NCBI GenBank assembly: GCA_004352715.1
Contig: SCFE01000037.1
Span: 1,616,637 to 1,680,636, forward strand
Reading direction: 5' to 3'
DNA: 64,000 nucleotides
Source: Hofstenia miamia
Taxonomy: Eukaryota; Xenacoelomorpha; Acoela
Both the position numbers and the translations under genes were made by a program. The notes beneath the pieces were generated by a model. It made no database searches. It had not been told where the DNA came from and was given only the letters and a program-made list of their open reading frames with translations. Below are positions 22,330 through 33,906 of the stretch, piece after piece. Within the stretch, counting starts at the first letter, position 1; each line of letters begins with the position of its first letter.

Positions 22330-22875
22330 AAATGTACCAAGTCGTTTTCATCAATGTTCATAGCAATCTGTACGATACCACTGCTCACAAGCAAGGCAAC
22401 AAAGCCAATTTGAACCAATTTCACCTTTGAGGTAAATAGCACACGTTTCATCAAGTATAAAATATTCAGGTAAATCGCCATGACCACAAGGTTCGATTAG
22501 ATCAATTGAACGAGAATACCAGTGCGTATATTATGTAGTCGGATCAGTAGATATTTTAAGGAAATCTAAGTGATAAAAGCCTGCGCCCTGTTTCTACTCG
22601 ACTTGATCATATGTAGAGCAGCCATGTCAACAACATATGGTATGTTAGCAATGTACTCGGGCTCCTGATCCATGTCGTCAATGAACATGTACAAAACATC
22701 TACCCCTTTTACGTTTTTGTCTGCGTAATTTAGCAAAGTCATTTGGACTAGAGATGACAACATTTTCAGAGAGAACAGCCCGAAAGATGTAATTTTTAAC
22801 GCAACCGTCTCTCCTGATTTTTCTGTCGATGTCTTTTACATCTTTCTGAATTAGTTGAAAGTTTATCAGTGTTAC
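22330..22875 (-). pseudogene. Degraded unclassified element or gene fragment
   Basis: On the minus strand a start-like segment (MPRKRCNTDKL, then a basic RHRQKNQERR) at about 22890-22800 is followed by 22566-22763 (YMFIDDMDQEPEYIANIPYV). It ends in a Cys-rich segment, GSNWLCCLACEQWYRTDCY (about 22360-22430), which resembles the WxxCxxCxxWYHxxC zinc-binding tail found in many transposon proteins. Stops and frameshifts separate the parts. I do not recognise the family. Confidence 0.4.
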
Positions 22876-23189
22876 AACGTTTACGAGGCATTTTTAATAA
22901 ATCAAACTAATACGGCTCTTCAGTTCTGTCTTATCTCTTCTATGTTTGTCCCACTACTGTTTTAACACATATTTCATTATTGTCATTCATTCGAAACACT
23001 AGTTTTAACAGTTTCGCAACTTGGGAATATCAAAACGAATAGCGCTACATGTGTATAAAATATACACAAAGCATTGGACTAAAAACATTCACAAGTCCAA
23101 AGTGGCATAAAAGGTAAAGTTAAATCACATTTTATGAAGGCTGCCAAAGGTCATTTTCACGTGAAACGTGAATAAATTCTCTTGGTAGT

Positions 23190-23340
23190 TAAAAATGTCG
23201 GATGGACCATTCATTGCTCCTATTTCATCTCCTGTGACTGTCCTCGCTGCCGTAAAACTTGACTTGTTTTTATTTTCTTGTTGTGTATGCCTTCAGCGGC
23301 TAAATAAAGTCATTGATTATTATTATTATTATTATTATTA
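23190..23340 (+). mobile_element. LINE 3' end with (ATT)n tail
   Basis: Text of the type TTGTTGTGTATGCC then GGCTAAATAAAGTCATTG runs straight into a (ATT/TTA)n tract at 23318-23340. An AATAAAG-like signal next to a trinucleotide tail is typical of a short LINE 3' fragment. No coding part is left that I can identify. Confidence 0.55.
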
Positions 23341-23969
23341 CGTGGCAATAATTACTGTGCCTAAAAGTAAACGTTGTTTATAAATGTGAGGTTTACTATC
23401 TTGATTGATATTTTAAGCATGCGGATAGATTCCAATTGGCATTATCAGGGAGAAAAAACTTTCCAATTTTCAGCTAATGGAAAAATTGAATTTAAATACA
23501 AAGGTCAATTACATTTTACACTTTTCTTTTATAAAATAATATTATGCAAAGTTCAGGTTTTAAGTGAGAAACGTAAACTTTGCCACACTACAATGGTTTA
23601 CCTAGCCACAACAGAGACCCGAGGGGCAAATTGACTGTACAACAGATTGCAGTGTAGATGATGTTGGCTACAGTGGGATTTAAACTCTAATGGTCAAACT
23701 TTTAATTGAGTTAAATTTACTTACATTCTCTATCCAACTCTTATATGAAATACTTTTAACAATTTTTGCTGGAATGTCTTGAAATTCAATAAAACAGAAA
23801 TGATATCCACGACTTACAGTGAATTTCAATCTCGATGCTACGCGTTAGCAAGCAACGCATTCGATCGCTGCCAATACTGTGTGGCAAATGACACAGAAGC
23901 TTGCAAAAACTAATTACGCATATCATAAAACGCTCATTGCATACCGAAGCGTAAGATAAACACATTTAG

Positions 23970-24097
23970 ATAGAAAGCCAATTATTAAGAAATTCAGCCA
24001 AATCAATCAACGCGCGTTGTTCAGATCTACAGAAATGTTAGTAAATGATGAATCTTCAGATGACGAAGAGCAAAGACGAATGCTGACTATCAAACAG
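23970..24097 (+). CDS. Candidate coding exon (acidic SSDDEEQ segment)
   Basis: Between an acceptor-like TTTAG (ending 23969) and a donor at CAG|GTTAGG (24097/24098) lies an open stretch reading RKPIIKKFSQINQRALF, then VNDESSDDEEQRRML and TIKQ. It ends in phase 0. The next plus-strand gene, the CNBD2-like gene, has a first recognised exon that can start in phase 0 at 29754, so this could be its upstream exon, with the TRIM gene lying in the intron on the other strand. That link is inference only. Confidence 0.3.
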
Positions 24098-24400
24098 GTT
24101 AGGCCATGTTTAGACCTTACTGATTCTAATAAGCACTATGTGAAAATTTCTGTCTTATATGTTTTACTATAAGAAATTATCGAAATGCAGAATTACTATT
24201 GAAACATATCTATAGAAATAAGTTAGAAATGCTATCGCAATTCATATCTATGCAACCTAATGAAATGATTTTGTTGAGTAACCTTCTACAATGAAAGGTT
24301 TAGCATACCAAAGCAAAAATTTATAGTTTGTAAAATTGGATAGATAACGTAGTTATTATATCTCTACGAATATCCTATATATATATATATATATATATAT

Positions 24401-24897
24401 ACATTAGGGCTGTGCGGATGCTCTTCAATGAATATTTATTTTACGTCGTACCTAGACGTACACTAAAATGAAAAATTCTTTCGAACTTAATTCAAGTTTA
24501 TTATAAATTGATTGTATTAATAATTTGCTTTGAAATAATTTTGCCTAGATTAGAATTCATATAATATGGAATTGAAATATGGCTATACTGCCGGACGCAA
24601 TCGATAGTAATTGTGCACAACCGGTACCCCAGTGTAGCATCCGGAATCACACTTTATTAACGAGCATAATAATTATATATATATATATATACATACATAT
24701 TATAGGTGCAGATATGAACTTTAATATAACGGTAAAATGATGGCAAAAACTAATACCAAAGTAGGAGAAGCATTATACTTAAGGAAATTAAAACGGACTA
24801 ATATACTGAACAAACAAATGAATACATTTCAAAGATTACATCTATTTTTAATCTGAGCATGTAGAAATTATTTTAGTTATTTATAACTGTAGTTTGT
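24401..24897. repeat. Direct duplicate, unit 1 (497 bp)
   Basis: Identical in outline to 24951-25447 (offset 550). It begins ACATTAGGGCTGTGCGG just after a (TA)n tract, has a GC-richer middle (TGCCGGACGCAATCGATAG) and an internal (TA)n. The two units flank a (TA)n tract, and the second ends at a single N (25448). Probably unmerged contig overlap, though slippage between TA tracts is possible. Confidence 0.88.
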
Positions 24898-24950
24898 AGT
24901 TTTGTAAAAGAATTCTCTGGGAAAATATATATATATATATATATATATAT

Positions 24951-25447
24951 ACATTAGGGCTGTGCGGATGCTCTTCAATGAATATTTATTTTACGTCGTA
25001 CCTAGACGTACACTAAAATGAAAAATTCTTTCGAACTTAATTCAAGTTTATTATAAATTGATTGTATTAATAATTTGCTTTGAAATAATTTTGCCTAGAT
25101 TAGAATTCATATAATATGGAATTGAAATATGGCTATACTGCCGGACGCAATCGATAGTAATTGTGCACAACCGGTACCCCAGTGTAGCATCCGGAATCAC
25201 ACTTTATTAACGAGCATAATAATTATATATATATATATATACATACATATTATAGGTGCAGATATGAACTTTAATATAACGGTAAAATGATGGCAAAAAC
25301 TAATACCAAAGTAGGAGAAGCATTATACTTAAGGAAATTAAAACGGACTAATATACTGAACAAACAAATGAATACATTTCAAAGATTACATCTATTTTTA
25401 ATCTGAGCATGTAGAAATTATTTTAGTTATTTATAACTGTAGTTTGT
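24951..25447. repeat. Direct duplicate, unit 2 (497 bp)
   Basis: Second copy of 24401-24897. It stops at a single N, which is followed by another (TA)n tract to about 25473. Confidence 0.88.
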
Positions 25448-25653
25448 NTATATATATATATATATATATATATCAACATAAATTACACTGACCATTTTCA
25501 AATTTATCTTGAAATCATTGCGAAATACAGAAATTTATTATCTATAAAAAATAGATTGAAAATCCTTTTAAAAAAGATAATAGAGATGTAGTATATGACA
25601 GAGCAGTTCAAAACATTGAAATCTTGATTTGAAAGGAGGCCACTCTAGGCATA

Positions 25654-27609
25654 TTACAACATAGGTTTATCAACGGTTGAAAAATCAACTCTGGCGATAA
25701 CACCGTTACCGTTGTTAAAGTCAATTACAAATAATGACGAATTAGAGATTGCTTCAACCATTGAAAACTGTGGGCCATCAAGAGTAGGTTTGGTGTGATA
25801 ACTACGACGACTGGCTTCAAATGGAATCCTCTTAATAGACTGTTTCCGTTTATAATCGAAAAATTGAAATATACCATATCTGTATTCAATAACAGCTGCG
25901 CATAAAATATTATCAGTGAGAAACGCCATTCCTGCATACGCAGTTCCATTAACGGTATACAAAACGGACTCACGTGTAAATGAAAATACGTCAATTTGGT
26001 GGCCACTAAAAGCAATCAAATCTAAATTTGAATGAACTGTCATGTAAGATGTATTCTGAGGTAAATTCGTTGTTGATTTTGTTACAGAGAGCGTATTTAA
26101 ATTAAATTTGAACGAAGCGTTTAGTTTTTCTGAATAGAAAAACAAAAACCTTCGACAGGGACTTGAGCACAAGAGCGTCAAAGAATCTATGTCGCAAAAC
26201 GATATCTTAAAATGACTGGAATCCGTTAAATCGCTGGAAACCAATAGCAAAAACTTACCTTTCTTACAATCACACAATATAAGAACACCTTCTTTCACAA
26301 TAGCCAAACACTGACCATGCCAAGGGTAAAGTTCATCATCAAGGTTAAGCACGTTTAGTTCTCCATTTTGAAAAATTTTCAACACTGAAGCTACTCCATC
26401 TTCTCGTTTTAATGCATATAATACTTGATTATCAGAGTCATATATCACATTGTTCAAATAGTAACGGGTAAATGGGACAAATGGGCCAAACAGGCTTGGG
26501 ATTCTAAAAGGTTCTGTAATACGGTAGTCCAGGTAGTTAACATCAGAATAAATAGAGAGCTCGGCTTCATTAATATTAAAAATACCAGGACGAACTTCCC
26601 CTATCCATTCTCTGATAGACTTACTGATTGACTGCTTATCAAATGTATTTGGCATCACACTCAAAGAAATAGAATCCAAATCCTTTAATTTAAGTGACGA
26701 TAGCCTCGTTGAGATGCTGTTAATTTCATTAAAGATCTCAACAATATCGAAATCAGATGTATACTTTAAATATAAACCAAATTTTTTTAAACGCAAAACC
26801 ATGTTTCGCGATGACTGTAGTTTTTCGAGATTATTAGCAATGTCTTCAAATATTTTCGTTTTCTCTGTTGAAACAATATTAATTTGTGTTTGATAACATT
26901 CATTGACTTGCTGAATTATATAATCTCGTCGTTTTTTTAAAAGCAGCTCAATCTCGCTGAGCTTTTCTGAAACTGTAGTCCGATGCTGGTTGAATCGAGA
27001 AATAAAATTGTCAATGTTTTCCAATTTGTTGTTATTCTCTGACATTATTTGAGAAATTTCTTGAAACCTTGCTTCTGACTGATCTTCTATTGAAGATAGA
27101 TTATGTTTATTATGGTGAGCAATAGCACAATTTGCACAAACCAATGCCTTGCATTGCGAATCTTGACAATAATATGTAAGTTTCATTTTATGTTCAGCGC
27201 AAATTCTTTTAGATCTCGGAGTCAGTGAATATACGGGATGTAGTTTGGTCTTCTTTGCCCTTTTGTGATGAAGACAGCAATCCAAGCACATAATTTCTGA
27301 GCATTTAATGCAAAGTTGTACATCACCAGGAGTTAACTCAAAATCACAAACGTTGCACTTACTTAAATCGCTATCATTTTTTTTGACATAATCTACCAAG
27401 GATTGAATATGTAAATCTAACTTTGAATCATTCTTAGGAGTGAGTGAGTGACACATGGGACATTCAATTTTACTATCATCTCTTTGATATTCCTCTAGAC
27501 ATGTCTTACAGAATGAGTGTCCACATTTAAGAGACTGTGGCTCCTGATAAGGCCGTAAACAAATAAAGCATGATAAATAATCAAGGTTACTTGCATCGCG
27601 ATTTTGCAT
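25654..27609 (-). CDS. TRIM-type RING/B-box/coiled-coil protein, 651 aa, intronless
   Basis: A complete ORF. The RING finger is at residues 14-53, with C14-x2-C17, C29-x-H31, C34-x2-C37 and C50-x2-C53 (C3HC4), implying E3 ubiquitin ligase activity. Two B-boxes follow: B1 at about 85-130 (CNVCDFELTPGDVQLC, then CLDCCLHHK) and B2 at about 134-175 (CAEHKMKLTYYCQDSQC, then CANCAIAHHNKH). A coiled coil runs from about 178 to 300. The C-terminal ~300 residues have repeated beta-rich segments (YDSDNQVLYALKRED; HSNLDLIAFSGHQIDVFSF) that look like a beta-propeller. They lack clear NHL or SPRY signatures, so I cannot assign a TRIM class. All zinc ligands are present and the frame is intact. Substrate unknown. 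Lack of introns is common in expanded invertebrate TRIM families. Confidence 0.92.
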   Translation of the reverse strand: MQNRDASNLDYLSCFICLRPYQEPQSLKCGHSFCKTCLEEYQRDDSKIECPMCHSLTPKNDSKLDLHIQSLVDYVKKNDSDLSKCNVCDFELTPGDVQLCIKCSEIMCLDCCLHHKRAKKTKLHPVYSLTPRSKRICAEHKMKLTYYCQDSQCKALVCANCAIAHHNKHNLSSIEDQSEARFQEISQIMSENNNKLENIDNFISRFNQHRTTVSEKLSEIELLLKKRRDYIIQQVNECYQTQINIVSTEKTKIFEDIANNLEKLQSSRNMVLRLKKFGLYLKYTSDFDIVEIFNEINSISTRLSSLKLKDLDSISLSVMPNTFDKQSISKSIREWIGEVRPGIFNINEAELSIYSDVNYLDYRITEPFRIPSLFGPFVPFTRYYLNNVIYDSDNQVLYALKREDGVASVLKIFQNGELNVLNLDDELYPWHGQCLAIVKEGVLILCDCKKGKFLLLVSSDLTDSSHFKISFCDIDSLTLLCSSPCRRFLFFYSEKLNASFKFNLNTLSVTKSTTNLPQNTSYMTVHSNLDLIAFSGHQIDVFSFTRESVLYTVNGTAYAGMAFLTDNILCAAVIEYRYGIFQFFDYKRKQSIKRIPFEASRRSYHTKPTLDGPQFSMVEAISNSSLFVIDFNNGNGVIARVDFSTVDKPML

Positions 27610-27878
27610 CTAAAATATGCTCTCCATTAAAAGCATTGCAAAATATTATTAGTAACAAAGAAAAAACTTTTACAAAGGTACTTCAATTCAACGAAAACTG
27701 GCACGATACATTACTGATTTCAATTCCGGCAAATAATTAACTACATTCTTAAGATAATTTGTTCACTTCTGTTATGCTTAGATTCTCTTTATGTTTGTGC
27801 ATAGTTAATTTAAATAAAGCATATATGAAGTACAATTAAAAATACATTCGATTCAAATCAATTCGTGTGCATATCTCA

Positions 27879-28133
27879 TCAATTCATTATAGAGTCGATA
27901 TTCAATATACGCACAATCGACATAAACGCGGAAGCTTCTGATCCGAGAAATGTGCTTATATCAAACATCGATTGTCTTGAAAATGTAAGTGAATTTAATG
28001 CTTGGCGTACATAGTCCCAGTTCTGAATCTCTCGAGAATATACAACATTGTTTACTAAATGGACAATGATGTATCCAGTGTTGGAACCGCACTTCGAGTT
28101 TTCGACACGAGCACGGTACGAAAATCGATACAT
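27879..28133 (-). CDS. Small hypothetical ORF, 84 aa
   Basis: An 84-codon ORF from ATG, 270 bp upstream of the TRIM ORF on the same strand. It reads SYRARVENSKCGSNTGYIIV, then SREIQNWDYVRQAL, with balanced composition and no membrane segment. I do not recognise it. It could be a small gene of its own, or a 5' exon of a transcript containing the TRIM ORF. No splice signal clearly decides. Confidence 0.35.
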   Translation of the reverse strand: MYRFSYRARVENSKCGSNTGYIIVHLVNNVVYSREIQNWDYVRQALNSLTFSRQSMFDISTFLGSEASAFMSIVRILNIDSIMN

Positions 28134-28139
28134 CTTAGA

Positions 28140-29243
28140 TTAAACCTGTATGAATGAAGTATTTTAATATGCAAATTAATAGATTTAGAAAATCAAAATA
28201 ATAAAAAATAATATATATACAATAATATATATAAATCCGTTGTTCCAATATCAATTTGCATGTGTGAGTGCTCAAAAGTTAATAGGATTTTGCAATAAAT
28301 TTCAGTAACGGGAAATGTAATCCCAAATGCTAATACCTTCATAGTGCGACCCTGGGATACAATTTTTTCGCATTTCTTAAGCTGTATGTGAATTTTTAAT
28401 ATATCTAATACATAAAATGGAATATTATAATCTAATCAGGAATCAAAAAGCATTTTATTTTTAGTCTTATCTACTATACTATGTTGAAAAATTAAATAAC
28501 ATTTTAAAAATTACACAAATTATTTCTCAAACTGGCTCAAAATATACCTTTGCATTGTTAGGGTGTGCAATATGACCGTTCAAAAAACACTATGCATATG
28601 CATATAGTTCTGCCTCCGTCCCAAAACAACTGTTGCATGTGACTTCAAGCTTAATGAACCTGCAAGAAAATAAATTATTCTCACTCGAATTTTGCAATAT
28701 AATTTCGTGGAGCTTTAAAAAAAGTCCTAAGAAAAAATTATACGGATTTTAATTGATGAGAAAACGAGGATTATTGAATTTGGACCCTTTGGGCTCCACA
28801 CATCACATTTTGCTACACTTTTTGTCATTTTCAGATAAAGCAAGAAAATTTGGAATATGTGCTCCAAATATTTCTCTTGAATTCCTCTTTCTCTTCTGGA
28901 TTTCCCAAACCACATATCTGTAATCTGCGGCATACATTATTTATTAAGAATGGCCTTTGGCTGCTAGAATAACTATTGCAGCTTTCATTTAGTCGATCTC
29001 ACGCTATATGACAAATCATTCTAATATTCCTGCGGGTGGCCTGTTTTCGCAATCAATGTAATATATTAAATTTATCAATGTATCTTAAGGAGGTGGACCC
29101 TCTGAAAATAGTGCTTAGACACATTATCAGTTTAAAATGTATATACATAATTGAGAATTAGGTGCTTTGAAACCAATGAATAATCTCTGCCATTCAACTA
29201 GTTACACATTAATAAATCATTAATAGATAAATTATATATATAT

Positions 29244-29275
<32 letters not shown>

Positions 29276-29740
29276 TTATTAGTACATACCTTGCCTAATA
29301 CAATCATTTTTAAAAAAATCTCTCTGGGGTTGCATAGAGGCAAATATTTTACAGAAGTGTATCAAATTATATCCATTTACAATAATCCAATAAGGAAACC
29401 CTTTTAACACACTTTGGAATATCAGTCCCAAACTGAATTGTGAAATATACCACGATAATGTCAAGGGGCAATTTGTGGTCAAAGAAAAACGTTTTCTAGT
29501 ACCTAATTTCTGCTAATTTAGTAAGAATATTGAAAATCTTAACATTGAAATGGAATAATATCTAAGTAAAGCCTATTTTAAGATAAAAATAAAATTTGAA
29601 ATTATCTATTTTTATTTAGAATCTTGCAAGAAATAAACTCCATAATATTTTTCGACTAGTCGACTGTATATTGAAGGTTTACAAAGCAGCAGTTAGCAGG
29701 TATATCTGAAAGGTCTCATTCAATTAACATTGTTTTATGA
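28140..29740. other. No recognisable gene; (TA)n at 29233-29275
   Basis: AT-rich region between the TRIM gene and the first recognised exon of the CNBD2-like gene. Short ORFs on both strands have no family signature. It may hold the promoter or first exon of the CNBD2-like gene, but nothing decides that. Confidence 0.45.
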
Positions 29741-29753
29741 TTTTAGTAGCCAG

Positions 29754-29846
29754 CTCATGAAGCAAAAGAAAAGCAAAGAGCGAGAACAAACAAAAACATA
29801 CCAGAAGCTATTCGATCCAACAGCCTACAAATTTAAAGGCAACATG
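29754..29846 (+). CDS. CNBD2-like exon 1 (first recognised)
   Basis: Acceptor-like CCAG before 29754, donor ATG|GTACAC. Reads MKQKKSKEREQTKTYQKLF (from ATG 29757), then DPTAYKFKGNM. Basic N-terminus. Phase 0 at the donor. If this is not the true first exon, splicing into CTC-ATG keeps the same frame. Confidence 0.65.
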
Positions 29847-32800
29847 GTACACTTCCGAAATAGTAAAATATAATTATATTTAATGCTCTAATGCTATCAC
29901 TAATGGTCTTAAATATTAGGTGGATGTCACTAAATGTGTAAAAGACGCATTATGCACACAAGTAGAAAAACGAACGGTAGCGCAGTTAAACACAATAACA
30001 AAATTCTTGAGATCTATCAAACAGTTTTCTGAGTTCCCTCTGTATATGTTGAAACGAATTTCTACAAGAGTTTGGTATGAAAGGTATGTGAATTCAAAAC
30101 TTAGCATTATCTATGACAGCAATACATTAACTAACTATGACCCTAAAATTTTCCTACCAAATGTTGAAAGCAAAAAGCACAATTTAAATAAACGAACATA
30201 GAACAAACTCAAAGGTACCTTAACCATAATTTAAGAAGCAAACAGCTTGATACGTAAAATGCCAATACGCTAGCAAATTTCATCAGTAGCCAGCAAATAG
30301 CCAAAATAATAAAAAATGGATGACTAGCAAAATCAAACCTACAACGATCCAATTATAGCTTGAAATTGATTAGCAAATAGTAGTTTATATTAAAAAACTC
30401 TTTCATAAATCTGCTGGTGAATATTATACACAGAATTCCAAGTTATATTTTGAAGTAGTCATTGCAGTTAATAAGGAACTGGATAACTGTCAAGTTGTTG
30501 TAGAAAACATATATTTGTTCACGCATACTTCCTGAGTGCATATTGACAATCGTTTATTCAATTTAACACATTGCACATAAATTATTTAACAACAGAGTGA
30601 TCAAATTGAGCTTTTCAATCTACAAGGGATAGGAAGCACAGAAGACTTGTAATCAACGCTGTACTCCTAAATAATTAACAAGGAGGCTCAAAATTTGAGT
30701 ACTGTATTTTATATATATATATTTTGACGAAACAAATAAAATCTCATATGCAGTGGTGTACGCAAGGTTGGACATGGTGGAATGTACCCTTCAGTCTTTC
30801 AAAATTGACTTTGATTGCTAAAATCGAAACAATTTTGTTAAACAATTTCTAAATTTTAAAAAATAACGTGTAAAATGCTATTTTAATGTCCATACTTTAA
30901 ATAATCATACGTCCTGCTCATAGGTACGAAATTTTATGGATACATGTAGTAATGCATGTTATCAGATACGTGAAATTCAGGAAACAAATTTCTTCTATGC
31001 AGTGGTTTCAAGGATCTTGTGTTAGATGTCCTCACACATTCAAATCTGGAAATTATAAGCGAACAACACAAATTTGTTCACTCATGTTTCATATTGGCCA
31101 ATGACGGTTGCAACGGATCACAGGGGATTTTTTTAACAAAGGCGGAAGAGAACAATTGAAACAAAGTTATCTAGGATATTTACCTTAGAAATAAATAACG
31201 CAGCAACTGTAATTCAAGGATTTACTCAATCGGAGAATTCACGTCAATAAAACAACTAGTCGAATGAAAGTGAGAAAAAAAACAAAAGAGAACTTAATGT
31301 ACTTTTATTACATGCTTGTCTTATTTGCTTGTATATTAGGTTGCAATAACTGTAATAATTAAAAGTTCTACTCAATTCTCTACAGGTATGTATATAACAT
31401 GTTTATCAACACAAATCAACTCTATGCAAAATATAATTTAGTGATGACAATCATAAAATATTCTAAACTAAATATAGTCATGCACTGCAAGAGTATGCCT
31501 GATTGCGTTCATTAAAAAATAAGGATTTCCAAAAAATGAGAATTTAGCATCAAATTATCCTTAACGAGCGGTTCATGTTAGACCGAAAATAGCTAAGGGC
31601 CATAAGCGATTTCGGGGAAGGTATAGAATAGGGTGCACGCGGAACACGTTAAGCATATGGACAAAATAAACACTAATATAGGCTAAAAAACAAGAAATGA
31701 AATAACATACGTAAAAAGTTTAAAAAATAATATATAGATCGATAAATATGCATGATTAACCACATTCGTAGCACGCGGTATATATTTAAGGACAATAGCT
31801 TGTAATTCATAAAAAATATCTATTATTAAACTAATTTTTACCATATATTAGTGTTAAGTTTTCATGTGTAGACCAAATTCTATACCTTAGCCTACTTACA
31901 TTTTGAATGCCATAATACGCAAAATATTCATTCCTTTGTACAGCCAATAGAATAAAAATAGAATAACCACATAACATGTAGACTTGCAACACCTCAAGAA
32001 GAACAATTTTTATTGCTAATATTTTGATAATTATATTGAATCTATTTTATTGAAATATAAATTACACTGAATAATACTATGGTTAAGAATAAATAACTAA
32101 ATAAATACTCACGAGTCACTCTCTCATTCAATTTACCAAGAAACAATTTTTAACTTATGACCGTTAATAGTTTTTTTGTTTAAACATTTTTGTCAAATAT
32201 TGAATTTTCCAAATATATTGTTAAACTCAAAGTTTATAATAATTTCACATGAGATGTACCCCAAAAGGCTTTCAATCATTCACACAAATTAAATTCTATT
32301 TTGATTTACAACACGGAATTAGATTTTTAGCTAAATAAGAATGTTTTTCTTTTGAATCCTGACACTTAAAAACTGTTTCTTTGAATTTCAACTTCTGATT
32401 TTGGGATTTTTTTTCAGATTTCCACCACATCGTGTAATAATTCGGCAAGGACAAATTGCAGAAAATTACTACATCATTTTGGAGGGAACAAGTAAGTTAT
32501 CATTACTTCAAAGTATTACAAATATAATATGCTTGCCAAAGTTGATCACTAACATAAATAATTTTTATCTAAGGTATGAATACATGTAAATTCTCAAAAG
32601 TTTTTAATGCAATAATATATGATTAGTTGTCTGTGAAAACAATGCTGTATAAACGCATTTTACAGAAAATTCTTTGAATAAAGAGTAAGTTATAAATTAT
32701 AGCTATGTAAATTTTGGGGTTTCATTTACATTTTTGTTGTCAAATCATGGAAAAACATACTGTGGCAATTAGAAATTCAATATATTGTTAAGGAAATCTG

Positions 32801-33869
32801 GAAGAACAATACATATTAGTATATATTGCATCTTATATATTTAATTACTTTAGTTGGTTTAATGAATATATTCTGTAGTATAATTCAGCAGTTCTTGATT
32901 TATTAAGTCATTATTTCAAAGTGCAAATGTAAAATGAAAATATAACCTTTTTTAATAAGGCATTTTCACTGAAAAATCATAGAATTAAGTTTCACTTTAA
33001 TTATTTAAGACTTAATGCTTCCTAGAGAACCCTTAAAATGCTAATAAGTCAATACCAATAATTAAATCTTAAATAAGTATGGATATGCAATAGAATAAAC
33101 TAAGGCTATTGAATGCCATGAGAGGAAATTTAGGACTAGGTCATTGAGAATATTAGAACTAATGTGACTAAGACCTTGTTGAATCTATACTTTAATGTCA
33201 TCTTTGGAAAGGCAGAGATATAACATATAGTGTCAAAATTAGAGCTCAATTTAGTATATCAGGGGGTGAACCGCAATTGTAAAATTCAAAATTCAAATGT
33301 TATAATAAAGTAGTATATTTATTTAATAATTTGATTTTATTTCTTTTGTGAACTTACTATGCATTAAAACAGTAATATATTTAGTTGAACTTTCAATACT
33401 TAAAATTGACAGCAACTATAGATGTGGACCTTCAATCAGGCTAAAAACATTTCAAAAAGGTGATGCATTTGGGGTATGTTCATTATTTTAATTAGTCAAT
33501 GAAATTTGATATGAATTTCATTATAATACTAAATTATATTTTCTACAATGGTGCAATTGCCAATGCATTGAGTTTGCAATGTGAGCCTCAAGAAAATTGT
33601 CAATTGCTAAGAGCTTTTGATCTAGTGGATATAAATTTAAGCTCTATTAAACAACTGTCCAACTGTACTGATATTCAGTATTAAGCAATAAGCTAAAATT
33701 TATCAATTATTCATGCTATGATAATCTTTTATTACTACTTTATCTGCAAAACTTAGGAAAGAACATTGATTGAATTCATGAAGCGTAAAGGGACATGCAC
33801 TAGTTTATCAGATGTAGAACTCTTAGTGCTCAGCAGAGCTGTAAGTTCTTTAAATTAAAGTGCAATATC

Positions 33870-33906
<37 letters not shown>

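Noticed and set aside
23948-23969. A 19-nt intron joining an ATG-led stretch to the candidate exon at 23970
   Set aside because: GT and AG are present and the frame would work, but 19 nt is far below animal intron sizes, and the shortest CNBD2-like intron here is 41 bp.
26425-26631. Plus-strand ORF within the TRIM gene
   Set aside because: Antisense shadow of the well-supported minus-strand TRIM coding sequence.
30753-30800. CAGTGGTGTACGCAAGG as a hAT-like terminus
   Set aside because: Resembles the ends at 44275 but no partner end or 8-bp duplication was found nearby.
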